A DNA stretch of 64,000 nucleotides, taken from positions 1,570,552 through 1,634,551 of the forward strand of contig NW_023503370.1 in NCBI RefSeq assembly GCF_014529535.1, read 5' to 3'. The notes beneath the pieces were generated by a model, which saw only the letters and a program-made list of their open reading frames with translations, ran no database searches and was not told the origin of the DNA. This DNA comes from Bradysia coprophila (Eukaryota; Arthropoda; Insecta; Diptera; Sciaridae). The translations under genes and the position numbers were made by a program. Positions 49,131-60,778 of the stretch are shown here, in pieces. How positions within the stretch are numbered: position 1 is the first letter of the stretch; every line of letters begins with the position of its first letter.

Positions 49131-50129
49131 ATGTTTTCCAGTCGAAAAGCATTTATTGTTATCTGTGTGGCACTGAATATTGTCGACTTGAATTGTGATA
49201 AAAAACTCTGGTCGTCCAGTTACGGACCAAATTTCGATCCAGACTTTCCACAATTTACCCCGTTCAGTAGTGATCAGTTTATAAATGTTGAGAGTGATGT
49301 CAGTGTGTCCGGAAACAGTGATCCAGCAGATGATCATACAGTAGACAGTACACCAGTGAAATCATCGGCAATCGTCGATCAGGAACAACCAAACGGTGAG
49401 CCACAATATTTCTACACCGACAAAGTGGTGCATCCAATGAGAAAAGGCCAGTTCAGTGAACGGATACAGCCGTTGAAAAATTTCGTTATGGGATTGTATC
49501 AGAATTATCGGAGCACGTATTTGGATAACAAGACAATGTACGAGGTCACACCGAAAATGAAGGACATTGAGAATAAACTGGAGGATGTGGAGGTGAAAGA
49601 CGAACCGACGAAAATCAAAAAGAAAACGAAAAAGAAGTCAAAGAAACCGAAATTTGGTGACGAAGTTCGATACAATGTTGGCCCTGGCGTAAACGTTTCC
49701 CTAGACCATGACAAGGAGTTGGTCAACGTATATTTGGATGAAGATTGCTTGAAGGACGTATTCACTGGTATATTCCTTGTCTCCCTAACAATGATCGTTC
49801 GCACAAAAAACAATAAATTTTTCGTTTCCTTTACAGGACGAGGCAAAAAGTACGACTTGATATCAAAGATTTTGCCGCTATTCATATTGCCGTTTTTAAT
49901 TCAATCCGCCATCGTACCGTTTGTTGTTTCAACACTTAAACTGTTGCTCGTCAAATCGATTGTGGTCGGAAAGATTGCAATATTTTTGCTGATTGTGTCG
50001 GCTTTTAAAAATCACGGCAAGTACAGTTTCGACGCACCGCCGGCTTATTATGTTGATCCGCCCAGCAGACGGTCGGAAGCAACGGCTGGATACCGTGTGG
50101 AAGGAAAGCCAACGACTTGGGTGACATAA
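49131..50129 (+). CDS. Secreted/membrane protein with Osiris-like hydrophobic C-terminus
   Basis: The open frame runs 332 codons without a stop, but 49768-49836 is very probably a 69-bp intron (CACTG|GTATAT, TTTACAG|GACGAG). Removing it gives 309 residues and a smooth junction, KDVFTGRGKKYDL. It has a signal peptide (MFSSRKAFIVICVALNIVDLNC) and an acidic Ser/Asp-rich region. A conserved-looking helix (FVMGLYQNYRSTYLDNKTMY) and a run of Lys (KIKKKTKKKSKKPK) follow. Then comes a long hydrophobic domain (LISKILPLFILPFLIQSAIV to KIAIFLLIV) and a Pro/Tyr tail. The hydrophobic part recalls DUF1676/Osiris and related insect families (DUF4786 is another candidate). The function is unproven but fits cuticle-associated secretion. 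AATAAA at 50229-50234. Confidence 0.82.
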   Translation: MFSSRKAFIVICVALNIVDLNCDKKLWSSSYGPNFDPDFPQFTPFSSDQFINVESDVSVSGNSDPADDHTVDSTPVKSSAIVDQEQPNGEPQYFYTDKVVHPMRKGQFSERIQPLKNFVMGLYQNYRSTYLDNKTMYEVTPKMKDIENKLEDVEVKDEPTKIKKKTKKKSKKPKFGDEVRYNVGPGVNVSLDHDKELVNVYLDEDCLKDVFTGIFLVSLTMIVRTKNNKFFVSFTGRGKKYDLISKILPLFILPFLIQSAIVPFVVSTLKLLLVKSIVVGKIAIFLLIVSAFKNHGKYSFDAPPAYYVDPPSRRSEATAGYRVEGKPTTWVT

Positions 50130-51398
50130 TTTAGTTTTTTTAGCATTAGTTTTGTGAACGTCCTCCTTTATTTACATAATTTAGATACATTATCTACTTC
50201 GACCTAGATGCTAATTTATGCTTTGTTCAATAAAGACTTAATATATTTATAACTTTACGCCAAATGTATGTTGGTTTCGGTGTCTGCATTCCAATATTTA
50301 TACTCCATTTACACGCTATGGGGTCATAAGGGTTGTGGATGATGATGAATTAGACCACTTAAGGTCAAGGACAATAATAAACAGGATGCAATTTGCTTCA
50401 GCTATTTCTTAGGTATCCAGTGATACGTTGACCTTATACGAATTCATACGGAAGACGCGTGAGCATGGTAAGACGGTATAAACAAATACAGCTAAGGCAA
50501 TGTGTTTGTATCAGTGGACCAGCTGAAAAACAGATGAAGCAAATTTTATCCCATTTATGATTGTCCTTGAGTGTTCGTACTTGTTTTGACTGGTGGACTA
50601 TAGAGCCCTGTTGACTTCAGTTCCCACTACTTGCTCCTAGTCAAAATCACTTTTAATGTTCTAAGAATCTGATGTTCTATACTCTACGCTGTAAAATGTA
50701 CCTAGGAAAACCTGATCTACGAATTCGCCCTCGATTTACCGAGACTTTGTTTTTGTTGTTTTTTATCATTTGATTCCCTTGACTGAAAGTCAGGGTCTTA
50801 TGACAGAGTCCGTAACGACAAGTTGACTATGATACTTTGTTCTACATTGGTGATACGTAAAAACGTTTAATATAGAAAACGTCCGTGGCGCTTGTTCCAC
50901 GATACCTCAAGTACTTCAAAAAATTTATTTTAATGTTACCATGATAATTTCAGTAACTTTGAGCGAAGCGAGGACCGCAATTCACACAAGTTATTATACA
51001 ATTGGAGAACCCTATCACCCTATCGTTTCAGTGATTTCTAGTGGACAAAATATCGTCGGAATAGAACGCGTGACCTTTTGTACCTTTATTTCCCCTTGTT
51101 TAAGCCCATTAATGACCTTGTCAGAAAATGGACTGGAATAAATGTAAAGAGAGTTGCTACTTTTATGAACGAACACAACTCACTGGGACTATAGCGATCA
51201 TCCTAGCTAGTAGTCATAGTCTCGTTATCGTGGATAGTATCAATAGAATATCAACAAAAAGGCTTCAATATCATGGACCAAACAAAATAACACAGAACTT
51301 TTACTTACCTTCGTAAGACAGACTTCGAGTGATTTTTAGCTGTTTTCAATTTCAAAAGAGTGAAGATCCATTTCAGTCACTGAGCTCAATTACAAAAT
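50130..51398. other. Intergenic between the 49.1-kb gene and PTRHD1
   Basis: Convergent gene ends. A family D-like fragment (GTTTGTATCAGTGGACCAGC, 50480-50545) is present. Two short plus-strand ORFs (50941-51141, 51128-51316) overlap and are unrecognised. Confidence 0.5.
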
Positions 51399-51839
51399 TT
51401 ATTTCATCAGTTTCAAATGTTTCACATAACTGTGGACTTGTTTCTTTTGATAGGGTTTGATGGCAATGCATGTCGGTATCATTTCCGGCTTTTCAATCCA
51501 CAATTTATGAACGATTCCATTTTCTTTCAATTTTTCGCTCAACGAATTTAAACTGGTGTCATCGGTGGCCTGAAATGGGGTACAATTTGAATATTAAATG
51601 GATTCAATGACATTTTCATGTCAATTCCATATCGAATTGAATGTTCTGTTTACCTCCAACACAACTTTGTGCATATTGTCCATATCGTTAAAGTATTCCT
51701 TCGTTTCGGTGTCGTTTGCGGTTTCATTACAAATTGCTGTTGTTGCGTGACAACATTGAGCAATTACTGCACCGATTGGCCATTGTAGTGATTTTGATAA
51801 ATCACCACGCACAATGATGTATTGAACGATTCGGTCCAT
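51399..51839 (-). CDS. PTRHD1: Putative peptidyl-tRNA hydrolase PTRHD1
   Basis: PTRHD1 belongs to the Pth2 fold family, which cleaves peptidyl-tRNA or interacts with ubiquitin-type partners; the activity of PTRHD1 itself is less certain. Two exons, 51839-51654 and 51569-51399, with an 84-bp intron; 118 residues, shorter than human mainly at the N-terminus. Family blocks: VQYIIVRGDL, WPIGAVIAQCCHATTA (the Pth2 helix with conserved Gln and His), MHKVVLEATDDTSLN across the splice, then LWIEKPEMIPTCIAIKPY. The stop codon overlaps an AATAAA signal. Whole-length match to the human protein makes the call secure. Confidence 0.9.
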
Positions 51840-51952
51840 TTGTTTTCTGTTTATGAGAAGTGAACTCTGCAGACGTAAGCGGTAAATGTTTTATTTTGAT
51901 GATGGTGTGAAAATGTATATGTGTCAAAATCAGCTGTGTGTCGCTTCATAGT

Positions 51953-52168
51953 GTTAAGTATGGTTTCCACTAAACAAAAAGTACTCCGTGAGAAATAGAG
52001 CTGTCAAGTACTTCTTGAGAGAGCAAGGTGTCAAGTACTCTGTGAGAGATAGAGCTGTCAAGTATTTCGTGATAGAACAAGCTGTCAAGTAACAAACCAA
52101 AAATTGAAAAAATGAATTTTGCCTCTCACACAGAGTACTTTTTTGGTAAGTGGAAATCAAGCATTAGT
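51953..52168. mobile_element. MITE family C, copy 3, with internal 27-bp array
   Basis: The right end GGTAAGTGGAAATCAAGCATTA matches copy 2. Unlike the other copies, the left half is expanded into four 27-bp units at 51981-52088. Each starts GTA and ends CTGTCAA or GTGTCAA. A further degenerate C-like element (52169-52292) follows directly, with inverted ends around TTGATTTTCACTTAC and GTAAGTAGAAATCAAG. Confidence 0.75.
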
Positions 52169-52509
52169 CTTGATTTTCACTTACGAAGAAATCACTCCGT
52201 TTTCTCTTCGTTTACAGTTTAAACAATAGGAAAGAGGACTGGCTTTGCTAACCGAAGTGTTTTTTTTGTAAGTAGAAATCAAGCCTTAGTGGAGAACGGA
52301 AACCAGTTAAATTTTACTGGTCTCGGGGTCAGTTAGCAAAAATTCATGAATGAATAAAAGACATTGAAAGCAAGATTTTGAGTTCCTTTTGAGTGTGATC
52401 AATTTTACAATGCTACAGCCGATTTCCCCCTAATTTCCATAATTTTCCCTTTGAATTATGCGCAACCAATACTACGTTGAATGAATGGAGTAGAAAAAAA
52501 AGGCAGTAT

Positions 52510-52740
52510 CAACGAACTTCAAGCATGAGTGGTACCAAGGCAGCAATATCAGACTGATTGTTTACAAAATTAGGAGGCCAAAAATCGTACAATGTCCGCT
52601 TGTAAATTTCATTATTTTAGAAGTGTATGAATACAGTGTAACGAAATTTACAAGCAGACACTGTACGATTTTTGGCCTCCTAATTTTATTAACAATTTAT
52701 GTGATATTGCTAGAGAGCTGCCTTGGTGGTACCAACGCAC
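52510..52740. mobile_element. Foldback element with 45-bp arms
   Basis: Arms ATTAGGAGGCCAAAAATCG (52570 on) and CGATTTTTGGCCTCCTAAT (to 52687) are perfectly inverted. Outer words GGTACCAAGGCAGC and GCTGCCTTGGTGGTACC extend the palindrome. The left tip CAACGAACTTCAAGCATGAG resembles a family B end, so it may derive from, or sit in, a B element. Confidence 0.7.
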
Positions 52741-52787
52741 CTTCAAGGCAAAAGTTATCATGGTCAATCGTTATCAAAAGCAAAAGT

Positions 52788-52921
52788 GCTGCCAAATAGA
52801 GTACTATTTGAAATGGTTTCTTTACAGTGTTTTACAGTTGTATGACACACTGTCAACTTTCGGTACCCTTTTTAGAGTACCAGTCATGCTTGAAGTGTGT
52901 CTAAGTACCCTATTTGGCAGC
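52788..52921. repeat. Family B-type element
   Basis: Bounded by inverted GCTGCCAAATAGAGTACT and AGTACCCTATTTGGCAGC. Inside it keeps the family's TTTAGAGTACCAGTCATGCT and TGAAGTGTGT. About 134 bp. Confidence 0.65.
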
Positions 52922-53843
52922 TATCGACTATTGCTTGAAGTGCTGTGGCTGCATGCATGTACAAAAACGGTTTATATTTTTACATACAACCTTGATTCCA
53001 AATTCGAACTGAAAACGTTTTATCTATATACAAAACAAATCGGTGCCCTCCATGCTCATGAGTTTTTCAACCGATTCTTTCAGAACCTGATTTTGTCATT
53101 CCAGTTATTTGCTGTATATACTATACAAACAACTTTTATTTGAAATTCTCCTTTTGATACCCACTTGAAAAAACTTTGTAGTCGCGGTAGTCGTTATATT
53201 GAGTGGGATTCATTGTAATAAAAAAAAATGTTATTTTGACAGTCACGAATTGTTGCGAACTTCGATTTAGTTTGCTCAATCTATTTTGAACAAGTTAAAT
53301 ATTATTGGGAAGGAATAACAAGTTCAATTTATTATTTTTTTGTATTTATCGATTGTTTCTTTATTGCGATTAGATTGTGGTGGTAAGTGGAACATTACAT
53401 ATTTTTTTCTAAATGAACCTCGTTATGCTCAGAACAGCAATTATTGCGAAAACCTATTTCGGGTTCATAAAAAATAAATCGATTTGACATTTCTATCGTT
53501 GGTAAAGGTTATCAAAAATTATATTTTCTTATCGTCGTAGCTCGAAAAAAGAAAGATCGGTAGGCTTCTCAGCTTGTTTTCTTCTTATCGTGACGATATG
53601 AGCAAAAAAAAAGTTTTACGAATCGGAAAAGAAAAAAAAAATCTCGGCCAATGAAACAACAGTTTTGAGTGTTTTGCTCACGTGTGGTGCCTATTAAATT
53701 TTCCTACCAAAAATATGTTTACTTAACCAATTAAGCCAATTATCTCTAAACCATTGGCGCACATATTGTTTGTTAAAAGCGAGACACACGCGGCAACTTT
53801 GCATTAAAATTTTTTTTTATCATCGACAGACTTCCAATTCTAA

Positions 53844-55907
53844 ATGAATATGGAATCGCTTCCCACTTCTGACGTGGTGATCGTACACGGTAACTCGCAT
53901 CCAGAATTGGCCAATTTAATAGCCGGTCGATTGGGTGTGAAAAGTGGCGGTGCATCCGTCTATCACAAAACAAATCGCGAGACAATGGTTGAGATTGGTG
54001 ATTCGATACGTGGAAAAGACATTTACATCATTCAAACGGGAACCAAGTAATTTCTTGTCATTATTGGCATTCTGTTACGCATGGAATTAATTGAAACAAA
54101 AATTGTATCGACAGGGATGTCAACAACAATATCATGGAACTGCTAATCATGGCCTATGCATGCAAAACATCGTCGGCTCGTTCAATTGTCGGAGTTATTC
54201 CATATTTACCTTATTCAAAGCAATGCAAGATGCGAAAGCGTGGATGCATTGTATCGAAGTTATTGGCAAAGGTAAGATTGATCGTGTTTTGTGGTGTCTT
54301 AGTTGCGGTACAGCTTATGGTAACTGATGGTTCGAAAACATTCGTTTACATCGACACCATACCGTTATTGAAATGCTGTGTTCACCCAGTCATTAGAATG
54401 TATGCAGAATGCAATGCGCAGTTGCGTCACATTCCGTTGTTGTTTAAGCTTAAAGGCCTGTGCGCACATACGCCGTTTAGGTACCGTTTGCAGTTCGTTC
54501 CAACAATAGAAAAGAGGCGGAGTTTGCATTGTTTAAACAAACTGTCAAGTAAACGGAAAGTACGATTGTAGCTTAAAGTTACCATATACCACAAGAATGA
54601 AGACGTAGCCACACGTACGATTTATTCATGTTAGGTTCGAAGCTTGACGAACGCGAAAAGTCGCTAAGTCGGCTTCTGACCCATTCATTTCAATTCTTTG
54701 TCAATTTTAGTGTCTTAAACTGTTAATGTTCAGACATCTCCTTTAGTCATGGTAGGTAAAGATTCTTACCTGACTTTCGCTGTATCATTGAATTTTTACG
54801 GGATTCCTTTTCGAATGAATGAGGCATTGGTAATGTGCACAAAAAGTCCTTGCATTGTCGTCCTTGCTGAATCTTCAACTATCGAAATTCGAGTGGTGGT
54901 TGCTTGTCTCATCTAACAAAAATTTTAAATTTCCAGATGATGTGCAAATCCGGTCTTTCCCATATCATAACAATGGATCTTCATCAAAAGGAAATTCAAG
55001 GATTCTTTGATTGTCCAGTTGATAATTTACGAGCTTCGCCTTTTCTGTTGCAGTATATTCAAGAAAGCGTAAGTTCGATTTAACCTGAACGCCTGCGCCT
55101 AAGCCAACTCACTCAAAACGGTTTTTCGTTCAGATTCCAGACTACCGTAACTCAGTAATTGTTGCTAGAAACCCGGGTTCGGCTAAAAAGGCTACATCCT
55201 ATGCGGAACGTCTCCGTTTGGGCATAGCTGTTATTCATGGTGAACAAAAGGAGTCTGAAAGTGATGAAGTTGACGGGAGATATTCACCACCGGCATTGAA
55301 TAGGTTCACTTAGCGCTTTTGTTTGTCATTTTGGTCGGTCGTTTGATTAGCCTCTCTTTCTTTTACAGTCGATCGCGCACTATGGACGTATCAGTGGGAG
55401 TTCCCATTCATCCAGCTAAAGAGAAACCACCGATTAATGTAGTTGGTGATGTAGGAGGGCGAATCGCTATTATGGTGGTCAGTAAAGCCTTGTGTTTAGT
55501 AACTTTTTACCATTGAAAGGGAAAAAATCATAAAATTTGTAGGATGATATGATTGACGATGTTGCGTCGTTCGTTGCAGCCGCTGAGGTTCTTAAGGATC
55601 GTGGTGCATATAAAATCTATGTTCTGGCAACACACGGACTTTTGAGGTAAAATATCTCTCATTAAATTTGACATTCGAATTTATCCATCCGTTTTTCATG
55701 TGTAGCTCCGATGCGCCACGATTAATCGAAGATTCGGCTATTGATGAGGTGGTCGTCACTAATACGGTACCGCATGAAATACAGAAAATGCAATGCCACA
55801 AAATAAAAACGGTCGACATTTCGGTGTTGATATCGGAAGCTATACGAAGGATTCACAACAAAGAGTCAATGTCGTATCTGTTTCGAAATGTTACGTTGGA
55901 GGATTGA
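53844..55907 (+). CDS. Phosphoribosyl pyrophosphate synthetase-associated protein
   Basis: PRPSAP proteins are catalytically inactive relatives of PRPP synthetase that bind and restrain it, controlling nucleotide precursor supply. Seven exons: 53844-54046, 54115-54271, 54937-55068, 55134-55303, 55369-55477, 55543-55646, 55706-55907. All are GT-AG and phases agree; 358 residues, as in human PRPSAP1/2. It matches PRPSAP rather than the synthetase in [20 protein letters not shown] (the enzyme has ARQDKKDKSR there), in [14 protein letters not shown], and in an inserted Ser/Asp-rich loop ([14 protein letters not shown]) before the [14 protein letters not shown] block. The retained flag-like [16 protein letters not shown] and the C-terminal [25 protein letters not shown] are also PRPSAP-type. 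Confidence 0.95.
54272..54936 (+). other. PRPSAP intron 2
   Basis: This intron is 665 bp; all others in the gene are under 100 bp. It includes a run of open frame in continuation of exon 2 that is not conserved with the family, so I treat it as intron. No repeat recognised. Confidence 0.6.
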
Positions 55908-57557
55908 AGAGATGGAAAGAGAGAATTTTTTCCCCCTTTTTTGGATCGTGTTCGAGATTTATTATTATTATACAAAACAAAACAAAAAATCAACACACAC
56001 ACACTGCACATAAAATGTAACTTCTTGTTTTGTTAAAACAAAGAAAGAATTTCTTCGATATTTTCTATCGGTTCAAAACAAAATAATGGACCGCCGACAG
56101 AAAGGTCTGAATCAAAATTTCTGCCATACTTTCCTTATTGTAAACTAAAAAGTAAATAAAAATGAAAATTATTAGATTAAAAAACAAATTGCGTTCTGTC
56201 ACGAGAAGTACCGTTACGCTGGCCCTGAACCATCTGCAAATCTGCAACCTTTTCTCGTAGAGGTCATTCGTAAAATGCACACAATGCGCATTTTGGGAAA
56301 TATTCGCAAAGTGACGGATTACACGGTGGGGTTGAACAAGACTTTGATTTTTCTTCATGGTCTGGTTGAGGAAGTCGACTACTACACGAAACTGTATTCA
56401 GTTTCCGGATCCGTCGATCCGTTTCGGAGGACAGGAACACAGGACGTGCGGGTTCTGCGAGTTATATTTAAAATACAGATTGTTATCGGAACTGATAGAG
56501 TGCCATCAAAGTTGGCACCCTGAATTGACACTTTTCCCACTTTTCTTGGAAACGCTTCCGCCGATTTTTTTTGATAGACCTTAATCGATAGGTATCTTCA
56601 GCTGCTGTAAACGAAAATTCTATGTAAAATTTTTAAGAAAATTGAGAAAACCCAATCAAAAAACCACTTTTTGGTAATTTGCTGTGGCTCACATCACATG
56701 CATGTGGCCGCTCTCAATGAGTGTTATTTGAAATCGCCGATCTCGAAAACCCTTTACGCACAAATTTCACTCCAATCCATTATTTTATGCAAAATGGTAG
56801 CCATTTTTCGTTTCAAAAATTCCGACTTTAAAGCCACCTAGCGGCCAAGCGACGCATAAAAGCATTTTTGACCTACATTTCGTGAATCAGCATCAAAAGC
56901 ACTACCGAAATCATTAATAAAATTATTAGGTCCGAGGTAGAGCCTTGGTCGGAACTCGAACATCTCGCCACCCTAAAAACCCAATCAGCTACTTTTCAGA
57001 TTTTTAGAAAGGATGATACCCTGCGGGCATATTGTAACAGATGCTGGGACAGTTATGAAGGCGCAGCCTTCAATAATTCAAACGTTAGTGACGTTTCTGA
57101 CCTGCTCGATCCCACTTAAGTGTTCACAGGACCGGATGCAATTTAATTTTGGTAACGTAATTTCTTATCTACTTGGAAAAAATGCAACTCCGGGCCTTAC
57201 AGTCAATAAATTTTGAGATCGGAGATCTTGTTGAACTTTATAGACTTTAGTGATTCGCCAGGGAGAAAGTGTTTCTGATTCAATTCCATACAGGCCTGAC
57301 CGGTTACAAAACATCGGCGTTGTAGATGTTAAAAATTTTGTAGTTCGCACTGGCTTACTGAACAAAATGTAACCTAACTAAGCTTTTGAAAATAACAATT
57401 TTCCAATTGAACGATAAGCAATACAACGAGTAATAAAAATTTTGGTATCTATTTGTTCAACTGACAAACAACACGAAACAACTTCGAATTTGCTGTGAAT
57501 GCATCGAATTCAAAATTCAATTGTGTTGTGTTCGTCGCGTAATTAAGACCTTGAACC
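55908..57557. other. Intergenic between PRPSAP and the monooxygenase
   Basis: A plus-strand frame from 56176 to 56523 (about 117 codons, no ATG until 56275) has higher GC than its surroundings but no family resemblance. It could be an eroded exon. The stretch 56600-57400 is unremarkable to me. The start region of the monooxygenase lies at the right end. Confidence 0.4.
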
Positions 57558-60500
57558 ATGTCTAGTAATTGTTGGTCAAATGGTAAGCCTGAAATAGGAA
57601 TCATCGGCGCTGGGTGAGTGAGAATAATGGTTTTTTTTGTCTAATCGAGAAATAATTGAGCAACAACCGATTTAGTATGTCCGGTCTTTGTGCTGCCGTT
57701 CAACTACAAAAAAAGTTGGCAATCACTTCATTTACCATATTTGAAAAGAACGCTGACGTAGGCGGGATATGGTTGAACAACACGTATCCAGGTATTCCAA
57801 GATACCGATTTTTTCGGACGAGTACACAATATTTGTGGTTAATTTAAGATTATACATGTCCTACAAGTAGGCATACATTAAGTACGCGTAGTCTAATTAT
57901 TGCAAGGTGTGTACGTAATACACAGTCTCATTAGTTTTATTGACTACAAAGAGAACTACTTGCCTGTCTCATCTGAAAACCTACGATCACATCAGATACT
58001 ATCAGGGTAGATTTACAGTACAAATTAGCTGTGCGTTTCACCAAAATTTCGACAAACGCAGTTTCCTTCATATTTTAGAAATCATAGAATTTTAGGTGCA
58101 GCTGTGACTGTAACAGTACATTACTTACCAATGGGGCAAATGATGGAAATGGTACTTCGTGTGTGAATTTTGCCGATCGAGGCGTAAAGTTTTGAATTCG
58201 TAAAGTAATGGAATGAGTTCTTTCGATCGATTAGTGGTCTTCTAAATTTGGGAATTGGCCTGAAACTAACAAAAAATGTTGCTATTTAAGGGATTTTTTG
58301 CAGGAATTCCATTGCTGAGGTCAAATAAGAAAGAATGGCGAAAAAGGTTTCCTCCTCCGGTCGCTTCCACCTGAAAATTGCATAATTTTGAGGACTTTTG
58401 ACTGTCTTTTTTATCTGCCTCCTGGACGTTTTATCCACCTGGATCTAGAACAACATGATTTTTAGTTTTTTTTTATATTTTTGAGTTCCCTTCTAGGCTT
58501 TTGGAGTTATTGCGGTGGTAGTTAGTTGGTTCCCACAGTTAAATGCCTTCACGTGATGGTTCACCATCTTTCAGTTTAAAAGCGTCGGGATTTTGATGGA
58601 TTTTTCAGATTTTTTGTTGGTTTCTTCTTCTTTCAGGATTATTATTGTGGTGGTTGGTTGGCTGACTCAAGTGGCAATGTAGTTGCTGTGTAGTATGCTT
58701 TAATTTATGCAAGGAGTGGTGATATCACGAATCTAGAATGTTATATGACTGGGAGTATGTGAGCAATGTCATACCTTTGAGATGACGATTCAAATGATTT
58801 TTTTTTACTACTCATTGTTTTGGAAGTATGCGTAAGGACTTGAGTCACATTTCCCTCATAAGTTCACGCATTGGCATTATTACTTTTCTTCCGGTTCATT
58901 TTGCTTTAAAATATCTTATTTACCTTGTTTGTTCACTTTATCCATTCAGGTTGTGAGTGCGACTCTCCGTCCCATCTCTACAGTTTTTCATTCGATCTAA
59001 ATCCAAGTGAGTATATAACATGAAACGCTAAACGTTTTGATTGGACTAGCTTCCTTATCTTCTTTGTTTAGAAAATTTAATTGTAGCGTAACGTCCAAAG
59101 GAATTCGTCTTTCATTTCGTACACACATTTTTTTTAAAGATTGGTCAGCCAACTATGCACCCCAGCCCGAAATACTGGATTATGTAAAACACGTCGCAGA
59201 AAAACACAAAATCTATGAGCACATAAAATTTCACCACGAAGTTAAAGCTCTCACTTGGAATGAAGATCTTAAAAAATGGATTGTCCGATATGCAAATGCT
59301 TTCATTGAGAAAAATGATGACGAGATACAGATGTTCGATATAGTGTGAGTTAACGTTGGGTCTTCTAATAATTTTGACTTTCCTCAATTGCTAAATTGTT
59401 ATCATAGAGTCATGGCAGTAGGCACTTTTCGTATTCCGTGCATTCCGAACGAATTGAAAACATTTTCGGGCCCTACAATGCATACGGCCGAGTGGAATTA
59501 CGAGATCAACTTAAAAAATAAGAAAGTCGCTGTGATCGGCAGTGGAGCTTCGGCCGTTCAGGTTATTCCGAAAATTGTTAATGAAGTTCATACGTTGCAT
59601 TGCTACCATCGAAAACCACCATATGTTATTCCCAGACTACAATTTACCATCCCCAAATTCCTGAAATTGTTTTTCTTTTACATTCCCTTCTTAATGTGGC
59701 TGTATCGGTGCTTGGTTTTTATGCTGTACGAGCTATTTCAGCCAGCTTATTATTGTGGAAGCTTTATGAATAAATTAGGTAAGTTAGCGAAATAGAATTT
59801 GTTTAGCACCGGATTTTAGGATTCGATGAATTCGTTTGGTTTACACAGTGTACAAAGTAACGAAAGCGTATCGACAACGTGAACTGAAGAAGCACGAACA
59901 TTTGCTGAACGATCTGACGCCCACATACGCATTCGGATGCAAACGAGTGACCTTGACCGAAGGGTACTATGCTGCAATGACTAGTCCGAATGTTCATCTA
60001 CATTCCAGCCACATTGACAAAATTGTCGATCGAACGATCTACACAAAAAATGGAATGAAAGAGGAAATCGATGTAAGTAAAGAATTAACTAGCCGTTAGA
60101 GATGTTGCCACTTAACGCCGATCTCACCCATTTATTGACGGATATGTGTTTTGGAGGGAGTTCGTTTTACGTAGGGCACAATTGGCTCTGCATGACAATG
60201 TAGGTCATTATTTCTCTACTAAATTGTTTCGGATTCCATATTACAGGTTCTGATATTGGCGACAGGTTTCAAAGTCCTTGAATACTGGGGCCCTATGCAA
60301 ATATTCGGCAAGAATAGTCACAATGTCCTGCAATCTTGGATCGATAAGGAACCCCGTAGTTACTACGGAATCGCATTCAGCTCTGCGCCGAACCTCTTCG
60401 CACTTCTCGGACCTAATACAGTAAATTCCAATCTGAACATGAATTTTCTTTTTGTGCTCACTTTGTCGTAATTTTTTGCAGGTTGTCGGTCACAATTCAG

Positions 60501-60778
60501 TTATGTTCATGGTGGAATGTCAAGTTAATTTTATGATAAAGGCCGTCCGAAAAATGATGAAACGAAACGCTGAAGTCATCAATTTAAAAGTTGCGGCTGA
60601 AGATGATTTTATGGATAAGTTAAAAGCGAATTTGAAGGACACAGTATGGAACAGAGAAGTTTGTGATTCGTGGTTCACTAACTCAAGAGGTGTGGTAACG
60701 ACCTTGTGGGGTGGCAATTGCACCAAATATTGGAGGCAGACTAGGACCATTGATTGGTCTAAATTTGAAATTAAATAA
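57558..60778 (+). CDS. Flavin-dependent monooxygenase with Baeyer-Villiger-type fingerprint
   Basis: Eight exons: 57558-57613, 57676-57791, 58950-59006, 59140-59344, 59408-59778, 59849-60072, 60247-60420, 60482-60778. All are GT-AG and phases agree; 499 residues. Two Rossmann motifs: GAGMSG (residues 17-22, FAD) and GSGASA (189-194, NADPH). Between them is [12 protein letters not shown] (164-175), which fits the fingerprint FxGxxxHxxxW of class B monooxygenases; Baeyer-Villiger enzymes end it in P or D, here it is N. NNTYPG followed by [12 protein letters not shown] and YAPQPEI are also Baeyer-Villiger-like, as is LILATGFK. A hydrophobic stretch ([20 protein letters not shown]) suggests membrane contact. 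Expected chemistry is NADPH/O2-dependent oxygen insertion or N/S-oxidation; the substrate is unknown. AATAAA overlaps the stop. Confidence 0.9.
57792..58949 (+). other. Monooxygenase intron 2
   Basis: A 1158-bp intron. I see no clear element; the motif ACTTGAGTCACATTT near 58840 resembles words near 19480 and 21007. Confidence 0.5.

Larger units (their letters stand above)
51840..53843. other. Repeat block between PTRHD1 and PRPSAP
   Basis: Holds family C copies 3 and 4 (51953-52292) with a 27-bp tandem array, a foldback at 52510-52740 and a family B-type element at 52788-52921. The ORF at 52760-53143 (127 codons) begins in these repeats and is not a recognisable gene. The last 100 bp should contain the PRPSAP 5' UTR. 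Confidence 0.55.

Noticed and set aside
49505-49885. Antisense 126-codon ORF
   Set aside because: Shadow of the 49.1-kb gene, which has a signal peptide, promoter and poly(A) signal on the plus strand.
51954-52160. Minus-strand ORF with a repeated nine-residue motif
   Set aside because: The repeat comes from the 27-bp tandem array inside a MITE; 27 happens to be divisible by three. No sign of a gene.
54091-54571. Two overlapping ORFs in PRPSAP exon 2 and intron 2
   Set aside because: Only 54115-54271 matches the family; the rest is past a good GTAAGA donor and is intron.
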